In this document: positions 24,310 to 33,130 of the stretch, piece after piece | Position numbering within the stretch: position 1 is the stretch's first letter | How the letters are laid out: every line of letters begins with the position of its first letter | Source: Candidatus Woesearchaeota archaeon | GTDB taxonomy: Archaea; Nanobdellota; Nanobdellia; Woesearchaeales; JACJVW01 | Assembly: GCA_020637435.1 (NCBI GenBank) | Contig: JACJVW010000002.1 | Location: forward strand, 1 to 64,000 | DNA: 64,000 bases | Direction: 5' to 3' | Notes under the pieces: model-generated | What the model was told of the DNA's origin: nothing | Database searches by the model: none | What the model saw: the letters and a program-made list of their open reading frames with translations, nothing else | Translations under genes and position numbers: made by a program

Positions 24310-25383
24310 TCACTTAAGAAGAGGTCCCACTTTTTCCGACACTACTGCCCTCTGCCAAGGCTTGAGCATATCCAGTGACTTGGTAAGTGTAATCTGCTGC
24401 AATTGATCCTTATTCATAAGAAGATGTCCTGGAAGCTTAAGTTTTTCGGCTATGCTATTCCTTGTGTTGGTCAGCTCCTGGAGAAACTGACGTTGTTCCT
24501 TAGTATAGCGCTTCTTTTCAACAGGCTCGTCGGGTACTGGTTTCGCCGTCTCTATCGCTTCGTAAAATTCTTTTCCACGCCTGCGTACGATAGGGTGCAC
24601 ACCACGCATCTCAAACCATTGTTTCAATGTTGGAGGACGTTCTGCAAGCTCAATCATTCGTTTATTATTGATCACGAAGTGGATAGGTCGATCAACCTTC
24701 TGTGCTAGCCGCTCACGGACTTTAAAAATCTGCGCAAGCCTCCCCCTCTCTTTAGGACCAAGCGCTTTTGCCCCTTTAAGATCGATAAACGATAGGGTTC
24801 TCGTGAACAGTTCTGCTTCATCGATCGCCGCGCACTCAACCTCTACCCAATCCATCCTGCCTAACTCCTTAAGTTCATCGATCAATTTTTGCTTAAGCTT
24901 ATGAAGATAGAGACAGTCATTGATAGCATACTCAAGCATATCTTCCTTTATCGGTCTTTTCGTCCAATCTGCCATCTGGAACTTCGTCTCCTTCGCTACA
25001 CCAAAATAAAGATTGAGCAGATGCGCAAGCCCTACCTCTGTCTTTCCAGTAAACACAGCAGCGATCTGTGTATCGAACACATTTTTAACTCTGCAAGAGA
25101 ACTGAGCATTAAGTATCCGTAGGTCGAAAGTATGATCATGCACTATCTTGACATGATCCTTGCTTTCAAGAAGTTCTTGAAACGCCCCTAGACCTCCAGT
25201 AGCGATAGGATCGATAATGAAATGATGCCTGCCATCCGTCACCTGTATAAGTGCCAGATACTGACCATAACGGTGCAGATTGTTCTCACACTCAAGATCA
25301 AATGCAATCTCCTTTGACCGCATGAGAAGCGTCGTGACTTCCTGTAATTCCTGCTTTTCTGTGACAAATGTGAAATCTTCCAT
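24310..25383 (-). CDS. rnd: RNase D-type 3'-5' exonuclease with HRDC domains
   Basis: RNase D trims the 3' ends of structured RNAs such as tRNA. The 357-aa protein has a DEDDy exonuclease domain: FDLECENNLHRYG, KIVHDHTFDLRIL and YAINDCLYLHKL with the Tyr and last Asp. Two HRDC-like helical domains follow (about 205-280 and 285-357), as in bacterial RNase D. I chose ATG 25383 (MEDFTF) over 25395. Bacterial-type RNase D is not usual in archaea, so transfer is possible. The gene is divergent from the radical-SAM gene, with start codons only about 40 bases apart. Confidence 0.88.
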   Translation of the reverse strand: MEDFTFVTEKQELQEVTTLLMRSKEIAFDLECENNLHRYGQYLALIQVTDGRHHFIIDPIATGGLGAFQELLESKDHVKIVHDHTFDLRILNAQFSCRVKNVFDTQIAAVFTGKTEVGLAHLLNLYFGVAKETKFQMADWTKRPIKEDMLEYAINDCLYLHKLKQKLIDELKELGRMDWVEVECAAIDEAELFTRTLSFIDLKGAKALGPKERGRLAQIFKVRERLAQKVDRPIHFVINNKRMIELAERPPTLKQWFEMRGVHPIVRRRGKEFYEAIETAKPVPDEPVEKKRYTKEQRQFLQELTNTRNSIAEKLKLPGHLLMNKDQLQQITLTKSLDMLKPWQRAVVSEKVGPLLK

Positions 25384-25392
25384 ATACGAACA

Positions 25393-25403
25393 CATATAAA
25401 ATC
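25393..25403. promoter_or_regulatory. AT box between divergent rnd and ygiQ-like genes
   Basis: CATATAAAATC lies about 25 bases before the plus-strand ATG at 25423. The minus-strand ATG at 25383 is only 10 bases from it, too close for this box to serve that gene, so the two genes must share or interleave promoter DNA. Confidence 0.45.
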
Positions 25404-25422
25404 GATTTTGTTCTGGCCCGGT

Positions 25423-27135
25423 ATGTTTTTACCGACAACAATAGCCGAAGGGAAAGCGTACTATAAAAACTTCACTGAATTCGATGTAGTTATCATAAGT
25501 GGAGACCCCTATTATGACCATCCTTTAAGTGGCACTGCACTCATTGCACGCCTTCTTGACAAAAAGGGCTGGAAAGTTGGCATAATTCCCCAACCAGAGC
25601 AGGAGCACGAGTACAAAGCCTGCGGTTCTCCCAAGTTCTTCTATTGCATCACCTCAGGCCTGCTTGATTCTATGTTGGCTAATTATACACCAATGCTTCG
25701 CAAAAGAGACAACGTCTTAGTCCCGGAAAGGGCCCTCATCACCTACACGCAAGAAATTAAAAAGCTGGATAGAGGCTGCAAAACCGTCCTCGGTGGAGTG
25801 GAAGCAACCATACGCAGGTTTACCCACTTTGACTACAAAGAAAATGCACTGCGACGAGGTATCCTTAATGACAGCAAGGCAGACTATCTTCTGCATGGAA
25901 ATGCGGAACGGAGTATTCTATCCCTCTTGCACCTTCTACAAAAGACCAAAGTTCCATCAACACAAGCCATATTAGACATTGAAGGCATCGCGTTTCGCAT
26001 CAAAAAATCTGAAATTCCCAGCCACACTATCAGATTACCCTCATTCGAAAGCTGCACAGAAGACAAGTACAAGTTCAATCTGTTAAGTAGAATCATTCAT
26101 CTCATACCGGAGAAAAACTATGTCGAACCTTGCGGTAAAGGTTATGTCATGCATACACGTCCTGCCCACACCTTAACAGAGAAAGAGATGGATTTCATCT
26201 ATGATGTCCCATTCACTCGAAGACTGCATCAGGGAACCAAAAACCTGGAAAATACTCAAGATATGGTCAGTTTCCTGCAGAGCTCTGTGCCTATAGCAAG
26301 AGGTTGCTGGGGTTCGTGCAATTTCTGTATTATCCCTCTCGTACAAGGTAAGGAAATCGCAAAAAGAAGCGTCAAAAGCATAACAAATGAAATTGAGACA
26401 CTCTACAAAAATGGAGTGACTAAAATTAATGACCTGACCATGCCAACCCTCAACATGTACGGGTCAAAATGCAAGTTATTTAACATCAAAAAGAAAATAT
26501 TCTCGACTATCATAGAAGAAGAAATTACCGTATATGACAAGTCAGCATACTGCAATCAGGAATGCGCAGGATGCTCTGAGCGAGTCCTTTCAGACCAACT
26601 CATTAAGCTGCTGGAAGAAATAGCCAAACTAAACAATACCTATTCTGCATCTTTGGAACTGCGAAGCGCTATACGCCATGATGTTATTCTGGAGCAAACT
26701 GAGCTCTTTGAAACCATCATGAAGTTCACCACCAGATTAAAGATTGCTCCTGAACATGTGGCCGACCAGGTGCTCAAGCAGATGAACAAGGCTGACCAAA
26801 AAGCCTTCAAAAAATTTCTCAAGCTCTATGACCAAACGAACAAAAAACAAGGCACCCAAAAGAACCTTGTTCCGTATTGGGTAGTAGCTCATCCAGGCAC
26901 ATCGGACAAAGAGATGAAATTGCTCCACGAATTTTGCAAAGAGAACGGATTATTCACCAACCTCACACAGGTATTTACTCCAACACCTGGCACACTTAGC
27001 ACCGCAATGTACTTCACTGGTCGCCACCCATTATCCAACAAAGAAGTTTATGTACCAAGAACTTTCAAAGAGAAAAAAGTGCAAAAAAATATGATGACCG
27101 CATCCGAAACATCCGGCAATGATGTGACCGGTTAA
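25423..27135 (+). CDS. YgiQ-family radical SAM protein
   Basis: The 570-aa protein has the YgiQ/UPF0313 layout. It starts MFLPTTIAEGKAYYK, which fixes the start at ATG 25423 rather than the TTG at 25408, then VVIISGDPYYDHPLSGTALI. The radical SAM cluster motif is CWGSCNFC, followed by IIPLVQGKEIAKRS. A second Cys cluster, CNQECAGC, lies further on. KIAPEHVADQVLKQM and PYWVVAHPGTSDKEM are family markers. The reaction is not established. It converges with the Bax-inhibitor gene by four bases. Confidence 0.9.
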   Translation: MFLPTTIAEGKAYYKNFTEFDVVIISGDPYYDHPLSGTALIARLLDKKGWKVGIIPQPEQEHEYKACGSPKFFYCITSGLLDSMLANYTPMLRKRDNVLVPERALITYTQEIKKLDRGCKTVLGGVEATIRRFTHFDYKENALRRGILNDSKADYLLHGNAERSILSLLHLLQKTKVPSTQAILDIEGIAFRIKKSEIPSHTIRLPSFESCTEDKYKFNLLSRIIHLIPEKNYVEPCGKGYVMHTRPAHTLTEKEMDFIYDVPFTRRLHQGTKNLENTQDMVSFLQSSVPIARGCWGSCNFCIIPLVQGKEIAKRSVKSITNEIETLYKNGVTKINDLTMPTLNMYGSKCKLFNIKKKIFSTIIEEEITVYDKSAYCNQECAGCSERVLSDQLIKLLEEIAKLNNTYSASLELRSAIRHDVILEQTELFETIMKFTTRLKIAPEHVADQVLKQMNKADQKAFKKFLKLYDQTNKKQGTQKNLVPYWVVAHPGTSDKEMKLLHEFCKENGLFTNLTQVFTPTPGTLSTAMYFTGRHPLSNKEVYVPRTFKEKKVQKNMMTASETSGNDVTG

Positions 27136-27866
27136 CGGTCTCTAAGCTTTGCAAGCAATCGTAAAAACTCAATATACAACCACACAAGTGTTACCAGCAG
27201 TCCGAATGCTCCGTACCACTCCATATGCTTAGGTGCTCTGTGGTGAGCCCCCTTCTCAATAAAGTCAAAATCAAGGACAAGATTAAGAGCAGCGATGACC
27301 ACAACAAAGAGACTGAATCCGATTCCCAATAGACCACTTTCGTGTATGAAAGGAATGTTAAACCCAAAAAAGCTGCCGACAAAACTAATCATATACACCA
27401 CAAAGATGCCACCTGTAGCAGCCATCAGACCTATCTTAAAGTTTTCAGTTACCTTCACAATCTTAGCCTTGTAGATGAACAGCATCGCGAACATCGTACC
27501 AAACGTAAGTCCTACAGCCTGGATGACTATGCCTGGAAACATTATCTCAAAGAAACTGCTAATCACGCCCAACGCAACACCTTCTGCAAGCGCATAAAAA
27601 GGTGCCAGATAAGGTGCCAATTCATGTTTAAAGGCAATAACTATAGCCAAAACTAACCCAACAATGATACCACCATAGTATAGCCACATCACTCCTGACG
27701 AGATTGCTGCGGCGCTGGTCTGCCAAGTAAATGCTGCGGCAAATACCAAAAGCAACAGCAGTATAGTTGTCTTATTGACTGTTCCATCAATAGTCATATG
27801 ACCTGTACCATGTGATTGTACATTCGTAAATGTATCAGCACGTAGGGTTGGATTTGAAGATCTCAT
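27132..27866 (-). CDS. Bax inhibitor-1/YccA family membrane protein
   Basis: A 244-aa, seven-helix membrane protein of the bacterial YccA-like branch of the BI-1 (TMBIM) family. The N-terminus MRSSNPTLRADTF fits the branch; further markers are APYLAPFYALAEGVALGVIS, FIYKAKIVKVTENFK and the C-terminal LDFDFIEKGAHHRAPKHMEW, with Asp residues that act in the BsYetJ calcium leak channel. It is likely a pH-sensitive calcium leak or membrane stress protein. ATTAATAAAC about 27 bases upstream is the probable TATA box. Confidence 0.92.
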   Translation of the reverse strand: MRSSNPTLRADTFTNVQSHGTGHMTIDGTVNKTTILLLLLVFAAAFTWQTSAAAISSGVMWLYYGGIIVGLVLAIVIAFKHELAPYLAPFYALAEGVALGVISSFFEIMFPGIVIQAVGLTFGTMFAMLFIYKAKIVKVTENFKIGLMAATGGIFVVYMISFVGSFFGFNIPFIHESGLLGIGFSLFVVVIAALNLVLDFDFIEKGAHHRAPKHMEWYGAFGLLVTLVWLYIEFLRLLAKLRDR

Positions 27867-28012
27867 ATTTGGTCAAGTAATAATTGGTGTTTATTAATCT
27901 TGTGAGATGCTTACCATCAAAAAATGCTAAAGAGTAAAAATTTACTAGGTCAATCAGAATGTTCATTTCTGGTGCATAAGCATTATAAACTCTCTTACCA
28001 CGTGCATAGATA

Positions 28013-28639
28013 ATGAATCTAAATGATATCATTTTCCAGGGTAGAACAGGCAAATTCAGAAAATATTTGCCGACATTATCCTACTACATCATACCATTGC
28101 TGCTGCTTGGATGGATAACCTATGGTATATTCTTTAACCCCATAAACCTTTATGACTCAGGTAAATATACCGGTCAGTGGTCCATGTACCTACTAGCGTT
28201 CATTATGATGGTTCGCCCACTAGCAGTACTACTTCCCAAGCTTAAGATTTTCTTTGCGTTTAGTTCTATGAGAAAAGAGCTAGGCATCCTCACCTTCTAC
28301 TTAGCATTACTCCACTCAATCGGGTATTTCTTCGCATTTGACTTAACTCCAGCTGATATTTTTAACCCGCAGGACATAATCGTTTACGGATTCATTAGCC
28401 TACTTATCATGCTGCCATTATACCTGACATCAAATACATTCTCTTTTAGAAAACTCAAATACTGGAAACAGCTGCATCGATTGGCTTACATCGCAGTCAT
28501 TTTTGCCCTAATTCACGTAGGCAAGGCAACAGGAGACATTATCTGGTATATACTGGTAGCAGTATTTATTGCACTCAAGATTGGAGAATTCTATAAGCTG
28601 CATACAAACCAGAAAACAATAAACCCAAAATCAATCTAA
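28013..28639 (+). CDS. Ferric reductase-like transmembrane protein (MsrQ-like)
   Basis: A 208-aa membrane protein with six helices and His residues spaced for haem binding: LLHSIGYFF near 100, LHRLAYIAVI near 160 and ALIHVGKATG near 173. This matches the ferric-reductase-like domain of the MsrQ/YedZ group, which feeds electrons to periplasmic methionine sulfoxide reductase. No MsrP is present here. CATTATAAACTC lies about 28 bases before the ATG. With the nearby thioredoxin-CcdA and rhodanese proteins it may belong to a surface redox system (inference). Confidence 0.78.
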   Translation: MNLNDIIFQGRTGKFRKYLPTLSYYIIPLLLLGWITYGIFFNPINLYDSGKYTGQWSMYLLAFIMMVRPLAVLLPKLKIFFAFSSMRKELGILTFYLALLHSIGYFFAFDLTPADIFNPQDIIVYGFISLLIMLPLYLTSNTFSFRKLKYWKQLHRLAYIAVIFALIHVGKATGDIIWYILVAVFIALKIGEFYKLHTNQKTINPKSI

Positions 28640-29350
28640 AAATGTACCTTTGCTTAGTTTACTGGGTCCATGAATATACACCGGTAGACCTCTCATCTGA
28701 ATAATGTCTATGACCCTATCCATAAAATGTCTTTGATCGGCATTAGTGATACCTCTTTCACCAGGTTTTGCCTCATAGAAATAGTTTCCTCCAAGATACT
28801 GGTCCCCATCGTGATTGTCAAATGAACAGCCATAGAGGTGTATTTCACGCGCCCCCATTATCTGTGCCGTTTGCAAGGATAAACAGGCACTGGTTCCACC
28901 ACCAAACAAATCCTGCTGAGCTGGATGTACAGCATCCTCCAAACTTGTTGTAGGTTCTTCAAAATAAAAAAAGGTATGGGGCTCCCTGGGTGGTGGCAGA
29001 CCTCTAAACAAATGATTGTATACAAATCCTGCAGCATCTTCAAGTCCTGAGGTTTGCAAACTTGCTTCATAAGCATCTACCAGTGTCTCCCGTACCGCAT
29101 CATCATACAAATGCTTAGAGTATACTGCTGACATTGAATTCAGGATAAGAGTCATATCGTGTGGAAACCATGTTCTGGTATGGGCACTTTGATGACCAGA
29201 CAAAAAGTAGTCAATTTTAGCATCAAGTTGGGATGCACCATTTACTGCGATAGTCAAGTCCTCCAAAGAACGATACAATTCTACGCTTGGAGCTGAACCT
29301 AAGATGGCTACAGATTTGCCCCGCGCAACATCCCTTAGACGTTGAATCAT
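28631..29350 (-). CDS. DUF115-like protein
   Basis: The 239-aa protein begins GKSVAILGSAPSVELYRSLE, a Rossmann-type start common in DUF115/MptE-like proteins and some glycan-modifying enzymes, and contains GGGTSACLSLQTAQIMGARE followed by IHLYGCSFDNHDGDQYLGG. DUF115 relatives include 6-hydroxymethylpterin diphosphokinase MptE and sugar-transfer proteins of flagellin glycosylation. I cannot tell which activity applies. It overlaps the convergent ferric-reductase-like gene by nine bases. Confidence 0.5.
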   Translation of the reverse strand: MIQRLRDVARGKSVAILGSAPSVELYRSLEDLTIAVNGASQLDAKIDYFLSGHQSAHTRTWFPHDMTLILNSMSAVYSKHLYDDAVRETLVDAYEASLQTSGLEDAAGFVYNHLFRGLPPPREPHTFFYFEEPTTSLEDAVHPAQQDLFGGGTSACLSLQTAQIMGAREIHLYGCSFDNHDGDQYLGGNYFYEAKPGERGITNADQRHFMDRVIDIIQMRGLPVYIHGPSKLSKGTFLD

Positions 29351-29395
29351 ACTATGAAAGAATTCAGATTCATTTATAAACTACCTAGTAGGTAA

Positions 29396-29974
29396 TCAAA
29401 GTAGAGCCTGTTTTGCAAGGCTGTCCGCCAAATCATTGTACGCATCGCCTGAATGCGCGCGAACCTTGGTGAATCCTACTTTTATGGTCTTCATGTATTT
29501 CTGCATACGCGTATGGTAGTCCATCGTGAATGTGTTGTTACGTTTCCAGGTGCCCCTTGCCCAACTCTCAATCCCCGTATAATCATAGTGAATCATAATT
29601 TCATTAATATCATGGTTTACACAATACTTCATTACAGCAAGCACACCACTTAGCTCACCGTACACCTGATGCAAAGCCACGGCATCCTTGTTATGACCCT
29701 TCTTGCCAACCTGCTCAATAATTTTGCCGCGCAGTAAGATAACATACCCATAGCTGTAATCTTTTCCATTGAAAGAACCATCCACATACGCCTCATACGG
29801 AAAAATATAGACATCCTGTACATGCAGGCCAAGGAACTCTTCAGCTTCCTCGCGAGTCTTAAAACTCTTGTATCTGGCATCTGGATAACCCTGCACCTTT
29901 TCCTTGCATGCATCCCAGGATTCGTAAATTGCAGGAACCTTTCCCCTTCCCTTAGCGACCGCATAGAATTTCAA
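29396..29974 (-). CDS. rnhA: Ribonuclease H1 with N-terminal hybrid-binding domain
   Basis: RNase H1 cuts RNA in RNA-DNA hybrids. The 192-aa protein has the short viroplasmin/hybrid-binding domain first (FYAVAKGRGKVPAIYESWDA, then YKSFKTREEAEEFL, 1-48) and a catalytic domain with the four acids visible: Asp in YVDGSFNG, Glu in YGELSGVLAV, Asp in HYDYTGIESW, Asp in AYNDLADSLA. This layout is typical of Firmicutes and eukaryotic RNase H1; many archaea have only RNase HII. It lies 9 bases after sufE and may be co-transcribed with it. Confidence 0.92.
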   Translation of the reverse strand: MKFYAVAKGRGKVPAIYESWDACKEKVQGYPDARYKSFKTREEAEEFLGLHVQDVYIFPYEAYVDGSFNGKDYSYGYVILLRGKIIEQVGKKGHNKDAVALHQVYGELSGVLAVMKYCVNHDINEIMIHYDYTGIESWARGTWKRNNTFTMDYHTRMQKYMKTIKVGFTKVRAHSGDAYNDLADSLAKQALL

Positions 29975-29983
29975 GATAGTACC

Positions 29984-30403
29984 TCAAATATCCTTGACCT
30001 TCTGTTTGATAAATCTAAAAACATTGGCGAACGCATTTGCTCTGCTTGCGACCATGCTCACATTGAGTCCTGATGCCTCCACAAATGCGCCGATGAGAGC
30101 ATCTCCTTCCTCCAAGATCTCTTGAGGTGACGCCCCCTCAAGCGCTTCGAAGAGAATTGCCAGATATCCTTTCACGATAAGCGCATTTGCAGTCCCCCGT
30201 ACATGGATTCCTGTTTCATCCTTCGATACAATTATGTATACCTTTGATACACATCCGGGCACTTCATTATGCTGCTCCATAAAATCAACAGGAAAATCAG
30301 GAAGCTCCTTCCCTATCTCTATAAGATACTCTAGCATCTCCCGCTGGTTTTCCATCATCTGCAGCTCTTCCTGACGAGTTGCGAGGCGCTCTTTGATCGG
30401 CAT
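29984..30403 (-). CDS. sufE: SufE-like sulfur acceptor
   Basis: SufE accepts sulfur from the cysteine desulfurase SufS and passes it on for Fe-S cluster assembly. The 139-aa protein has the family length, the acceptor Cys 51 in VPGCVSKVYI, GTANALIVKGYLAILFEALE, and a C-terminal SRANAFANVFRFIKQK. The ATG at 30403 is followed back to a TATA shared with the divergent ATPase gene. No SufS, SufB or SufC is in this window, so its partner must be elsewhere. Confidence 0.88.
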   Translation of the reverse strand: MPIKERLATRQEELQMMENQREMLEYLIEIGKELPDFPVDFMEQHNEVPGCVSKVYIIVSKDETGIHVRGTANALIVKGYLAILFEALEGASPQEILEEGDALIGAFVEASGLNVSMVASRANAFANVFRFIKQKVKDI

Positions 30404-30421
30404 ACAAGTTGGTCAGAATCT

Positions 30422-30433
30422 CTTTTATAAATA
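30422..30433. promoter_or_regulatory. Bidirectional TATA region between sufE and the ClpX-like ATPase
   Basis: CTTTTATAAATA reads as a TATA box on both strands. It lies about 27 bases from the ATG at 30455 (plus) and about 25 from the ATG at 30403 (minus), so both transcripts would be leaderless. A second TATCTTTTATAAA at 30442-30454 could drive an internal ATG at 30482. Confidence 0.5.
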
Positions 30434-30454
30434 ATTTAGCTATATCTTTTATAA

Positions 30455-31936
30455 ATGGAATTTGATTCCTTTCATTCTGCAATGACGACATGGGATACAG
30501 AGTTATCAGACTTGTTACAGGATAGAGATGACATCAGCAACGCACTACAGATTTCTGAGCATCAGTACAAATTCAGGACCCAAACCTCTGAATGTTATGT
30601 GATTCCAACAGAAGTGAAAAATAATGAGTTCAGGGGAAAATTCCATTTTGATGAGGGAGTCTACTCTGCAAGACTGGCGCTTGAATATACACGAGGCATG
30701 ATAGGTACTGAGTATGCCACAATAGGGGATGATGGGAAATGCACTTCCACCCCCATAAAAGAGAATATGGTTCCGTTGCGTCTTCGCAGTTTTGCTGAAG
30801 ATATCGTCGGAATAGAGGGACCTCAAGGAATAAAACCGGTCGTCTTCGCCTTTGATACGAATAATGGGACTGTGGGCATGTATCTGCGTTTCGACAGCAA
30901 TACTCGTCCAGCACCTTATTTCCTTACGGGTGCGGATTTTTCCCCATACATCAGAAACCTGCACACAGCTCATAAAAGAAACACAAATCGTTCTTATTCC
31001 ATACTTAATCAAGATGTCGGTGGAAACCTTGAAGAGAAATTCGATAGATTCGTCATAGGTCAAGAAGATGCCAAAGAGACACTCCTCATCATGATGAAGA
31101 GGTATCAGGCATATCTGGCGAGCAGGAATAGCGACCAGCCGGTAAAGAAACCCAATACACTAATCGTCGGACCAAGCGGTTCAGGTAAGACACGTCTTAT
31201 GGAAGTCATCCGGGACCATGTCTCACATCTACCTATAAGTATGGCCAAAGTAGGTTCACGAACTGCACAAGGGTACATAGGTCAGAACCTTCACACGGTC
31301 TTCCAGGATATCTATGACAAATCAAAATCCCGTTCACCAACAGGCATCGTATTTCTAGATGAGATAGACAAACTTGCATTGCAGAGAAATGGCTTTGGAG
31401 ACAATATCCAAAATGAAGTGATGGGTTGGTGCGATGGTGATTCAGTCAAGCTCAGTGACGGATATATGAACACCGATCACATACTATTCGTAGCAGCAGG
31501 AGCATTTGTAGACAAACAACCAACGCTGAGGAATATAGTGCAGCCAACTGGCCGGTCAATGTCAGAAGTGGTCCATGAGGATCTTGTGCAATATGGTCTG
31601 CATACAGAATTTGTAGCAAGATTCCCTATGCTAACTGCAACCCAATCCCTTAGTGAAGATGATTTTCTGCGCATTCTTCGCGATGATTACCTCACCCCTT
31701 TCAGCGACTACAAGAGCATTCTTTTCGCAGAAGGTTACGAGCTTGATATTGCAGATGATCTACTTGAACACCTGGCAAAAAATGCGGTTTCAGAAGCGAA
31801 CGCCCGTGGACTCAATCTTATCGTTGATAGACTGATGAAAAAGATAGTTTTGCATCCGGAAGAGCACACCCGTGATGGCATTATCCGTCTCAACCGCTTC
31901 AGTCTTAAACATGTTGGAAAAGGTGTTCAAAGATAA
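30455..31936 (+). CDS. ClpX/HslU-like AAA+ ATPase with novel N-terminal domain
   Basis: The 493-aa protein has a C-terminal AAA+ module of the ClpX/HslU clade: IGQEDAKETLLIMMKRY, Walker A GPSGSGKT (239-246), a ClpX-like pore loop (GYIG in AQGYIGQNLHTVF), Walker B VFLDEIDKL (Asp 302, Glu 303), arginine-finger region EFVARFPML, and sensor 2 NARGLNLIVDRL. The ClpX zinc domain is missing; instead about 190 residues of unknown fold precede the ATPase. Archaea normally use PAN or Cdc48, and no ClpP or HslV is nearby, so it may be a stand-alone unfoldase or remodeller. Confidence 0.82.
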   Translation: MEFDSFHSAMTTWDTELSDLLQDRDDISNALQISEHQYKFRTQTSECYVIPTEVKNNEFRGKFHFDEGVYSARLALEYTRGMIGTEYATIGDDGKCTSTPIKENMVPLRLRSFAEDIVGIEGPQGIKPVVFAFDTNNGTVGMYLRFDSNTRPAPYFLTGADFSPYIRNLHTAHKRNTNRSYSILNQDVGGNLEEKFDRFVIGQEDAKETLLIMMKRYQAYLASRNSDQPVKKPNTLIVGPSGSGKTRLMEVIRDHVSHLPISMAKVGSRTAQGYIGQNLHTVFQDIYDKSKSRSPTGIVFLDEIDKLALQRNGFGDNIQNEVMGWCDGDSVKLSDGYMNTDHILFVAAGAFVDKQPTLRNIVQPTGRSMSEVVHEDLVQYGLHTEFVARFPMLTATQSLSEDDFLRILRDDYLTPFSDYKSILFAEGYELDIADDLLEHLAKNAVSEANARGLNLIVDRLMKKIVLHPEEHTRDGIIRLNRFSLKHVGKGVQR

Positions 31937-33066
31937 TCAATCTCAAGCTCAAGGCTCTGGGAAGTGGGCTGCTCTTCAGTTATCGCAGGCACATACCATA
32001 TTCTTTTCAATTCTTTGGCATACCGCTTCAGTTTTCTTCTTGAAACGATGAATCTTTTCTTAGGTACATCTATGAAAATTTCGTGCTCCTTGAAGAGGTT
32101 CTTTTTTATAAGTTCGGTTCTTTTTGCTTCAAGATCGACAGAAGTGTTGATCAGCCTTTCCTGATAGTCGAAACCCGGCTCCAGGCCTTCAATATACAAC
32201 ACACCCCTGATAAGCAACCCATCTTCAGTCACCTTATCCACAGGAAGAGCTACATTTTTAGCCCTATTCTTCATTCGATTGCCAACCTGAATTGCATCTT
32301 TAAGTTTGGCTGTGCAAAAATGCGCGCTCAATCCCTTCGTCTCAGCATATCTTGCCATCCTTAGTGCCATATCCTTGCTTCCTTTGACACCATAGGAAAG
32401 TTCGTCCTTGGGTTCATGCTCTTCTGGATTTAGCTTATAGTGACTCACTTGGGTATCCGAGAGTTCAAGTTCATTTAGATTGATGAAATCCAGTTTATCT
32501 GAGATGTAATCGATAAGATGCATCGTCTCAACATCCTTTCCAGGCAATGCGGGTATCTCGACACCCATTGCCCAATCAAACTTTAGGGCAAGTTCCATAC
32601 GGCCCCACCATTTCTCATCATCAATATCAGGGTGAAAACGAATCTCATCAAGTCCTGCTTCATATAACCTGCTAAGGTTTTTTTCCGTAACTAATTGAAG
32701 CGGAGTATACAAGTGGATATGGAATCGTTCACCAAATTCTTTCTTGAGAAGTTCAATATAGTCGCAGACTCTATTGACATTCATGAGCGGATCACCACCG
32801 GTGATACCTGCCCCTTTCGCTTCAGTAAGCTTTGCTTCCTCAAGGAGTTCCGTAGGATTATCCGGATCAGTTATCTGCCATTCATTGGCATAAACCACAT
32901 CATGACCAAACTTCTTCTCGCTTACAGGACAATAGTAGCAGCTCTGGCCGCATTTTCCTGTGATAAAAAGTACCAGCTTCCTTCCCTGGACACACTGCGC
33001 ACAGCCCTTAGGCAGATTTCCAGTGAACCAGGAATGCCATTTTGTCTCTTGCACCATATGGTCCAT
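31927..33066 (-). CDS. COG2108-type radical SAM protein
   Basis: This radical SAM protein (379 aa from ATG 33066) belongs to the group related to pyruvate formate-lyase activase. It begins with a Cys pair, PKGCAQCVQGRKLVLFITG, followed by the cluster motif CGQSCYYC and VVYANEWQITDPDN. GAGITGGDPLMNVNRVCDYI holds the usual GGDP SAM-binding segment. The C-terminal part is OB/TRAM-like and basic. A TATA-like CCTTTTAAATCT at about 33079-33090 favours ATG 33066 or 33057 over the longer frame reaching 33204. Substrate unknown. Convergent overlap of ten bases with the ClpX-like gene. Confidence 0.83.
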   Translation of the reverse strand: MDHMVQETKWHSWFTGNLPKGCAQCVQGRKLVLFITGKCGQSCYYCPVSEKKFGHDVVYANEWQITDPDNPTELLEEAKLTEAKGAGITGGDPLMNVNRVCDYIELLKKEFGERFHIHLYTPLQLVTEKNLSRLYEAGLDEIRFHPDIDDEKWWGRMELALKFDWAMGVEIPALPGKDVETMHLIDYISDKLDFINLNELELSDTQVSHYKLNPEEHEPKDELSYGVKGSKDMALRMARYAETKGLSAHFCTAKLKDAIQVGNRMKNRAKNVALPVDKVTEDGLLIRGVLYIEGLEPGFDYQERLINTSVDLEAKRTELIKKNLFKEHEIFIDVPKKRFIVSRRKLKRYAKELKRIWYVPAITEEQPTSQSLELEIDYL

Positions 33067-33130
33067 AACTCTGGATAGATTTAAAAGGATTGTCCCAGAA
33101 TTAATATAGTACTTGAACCTAACAGAGAAT

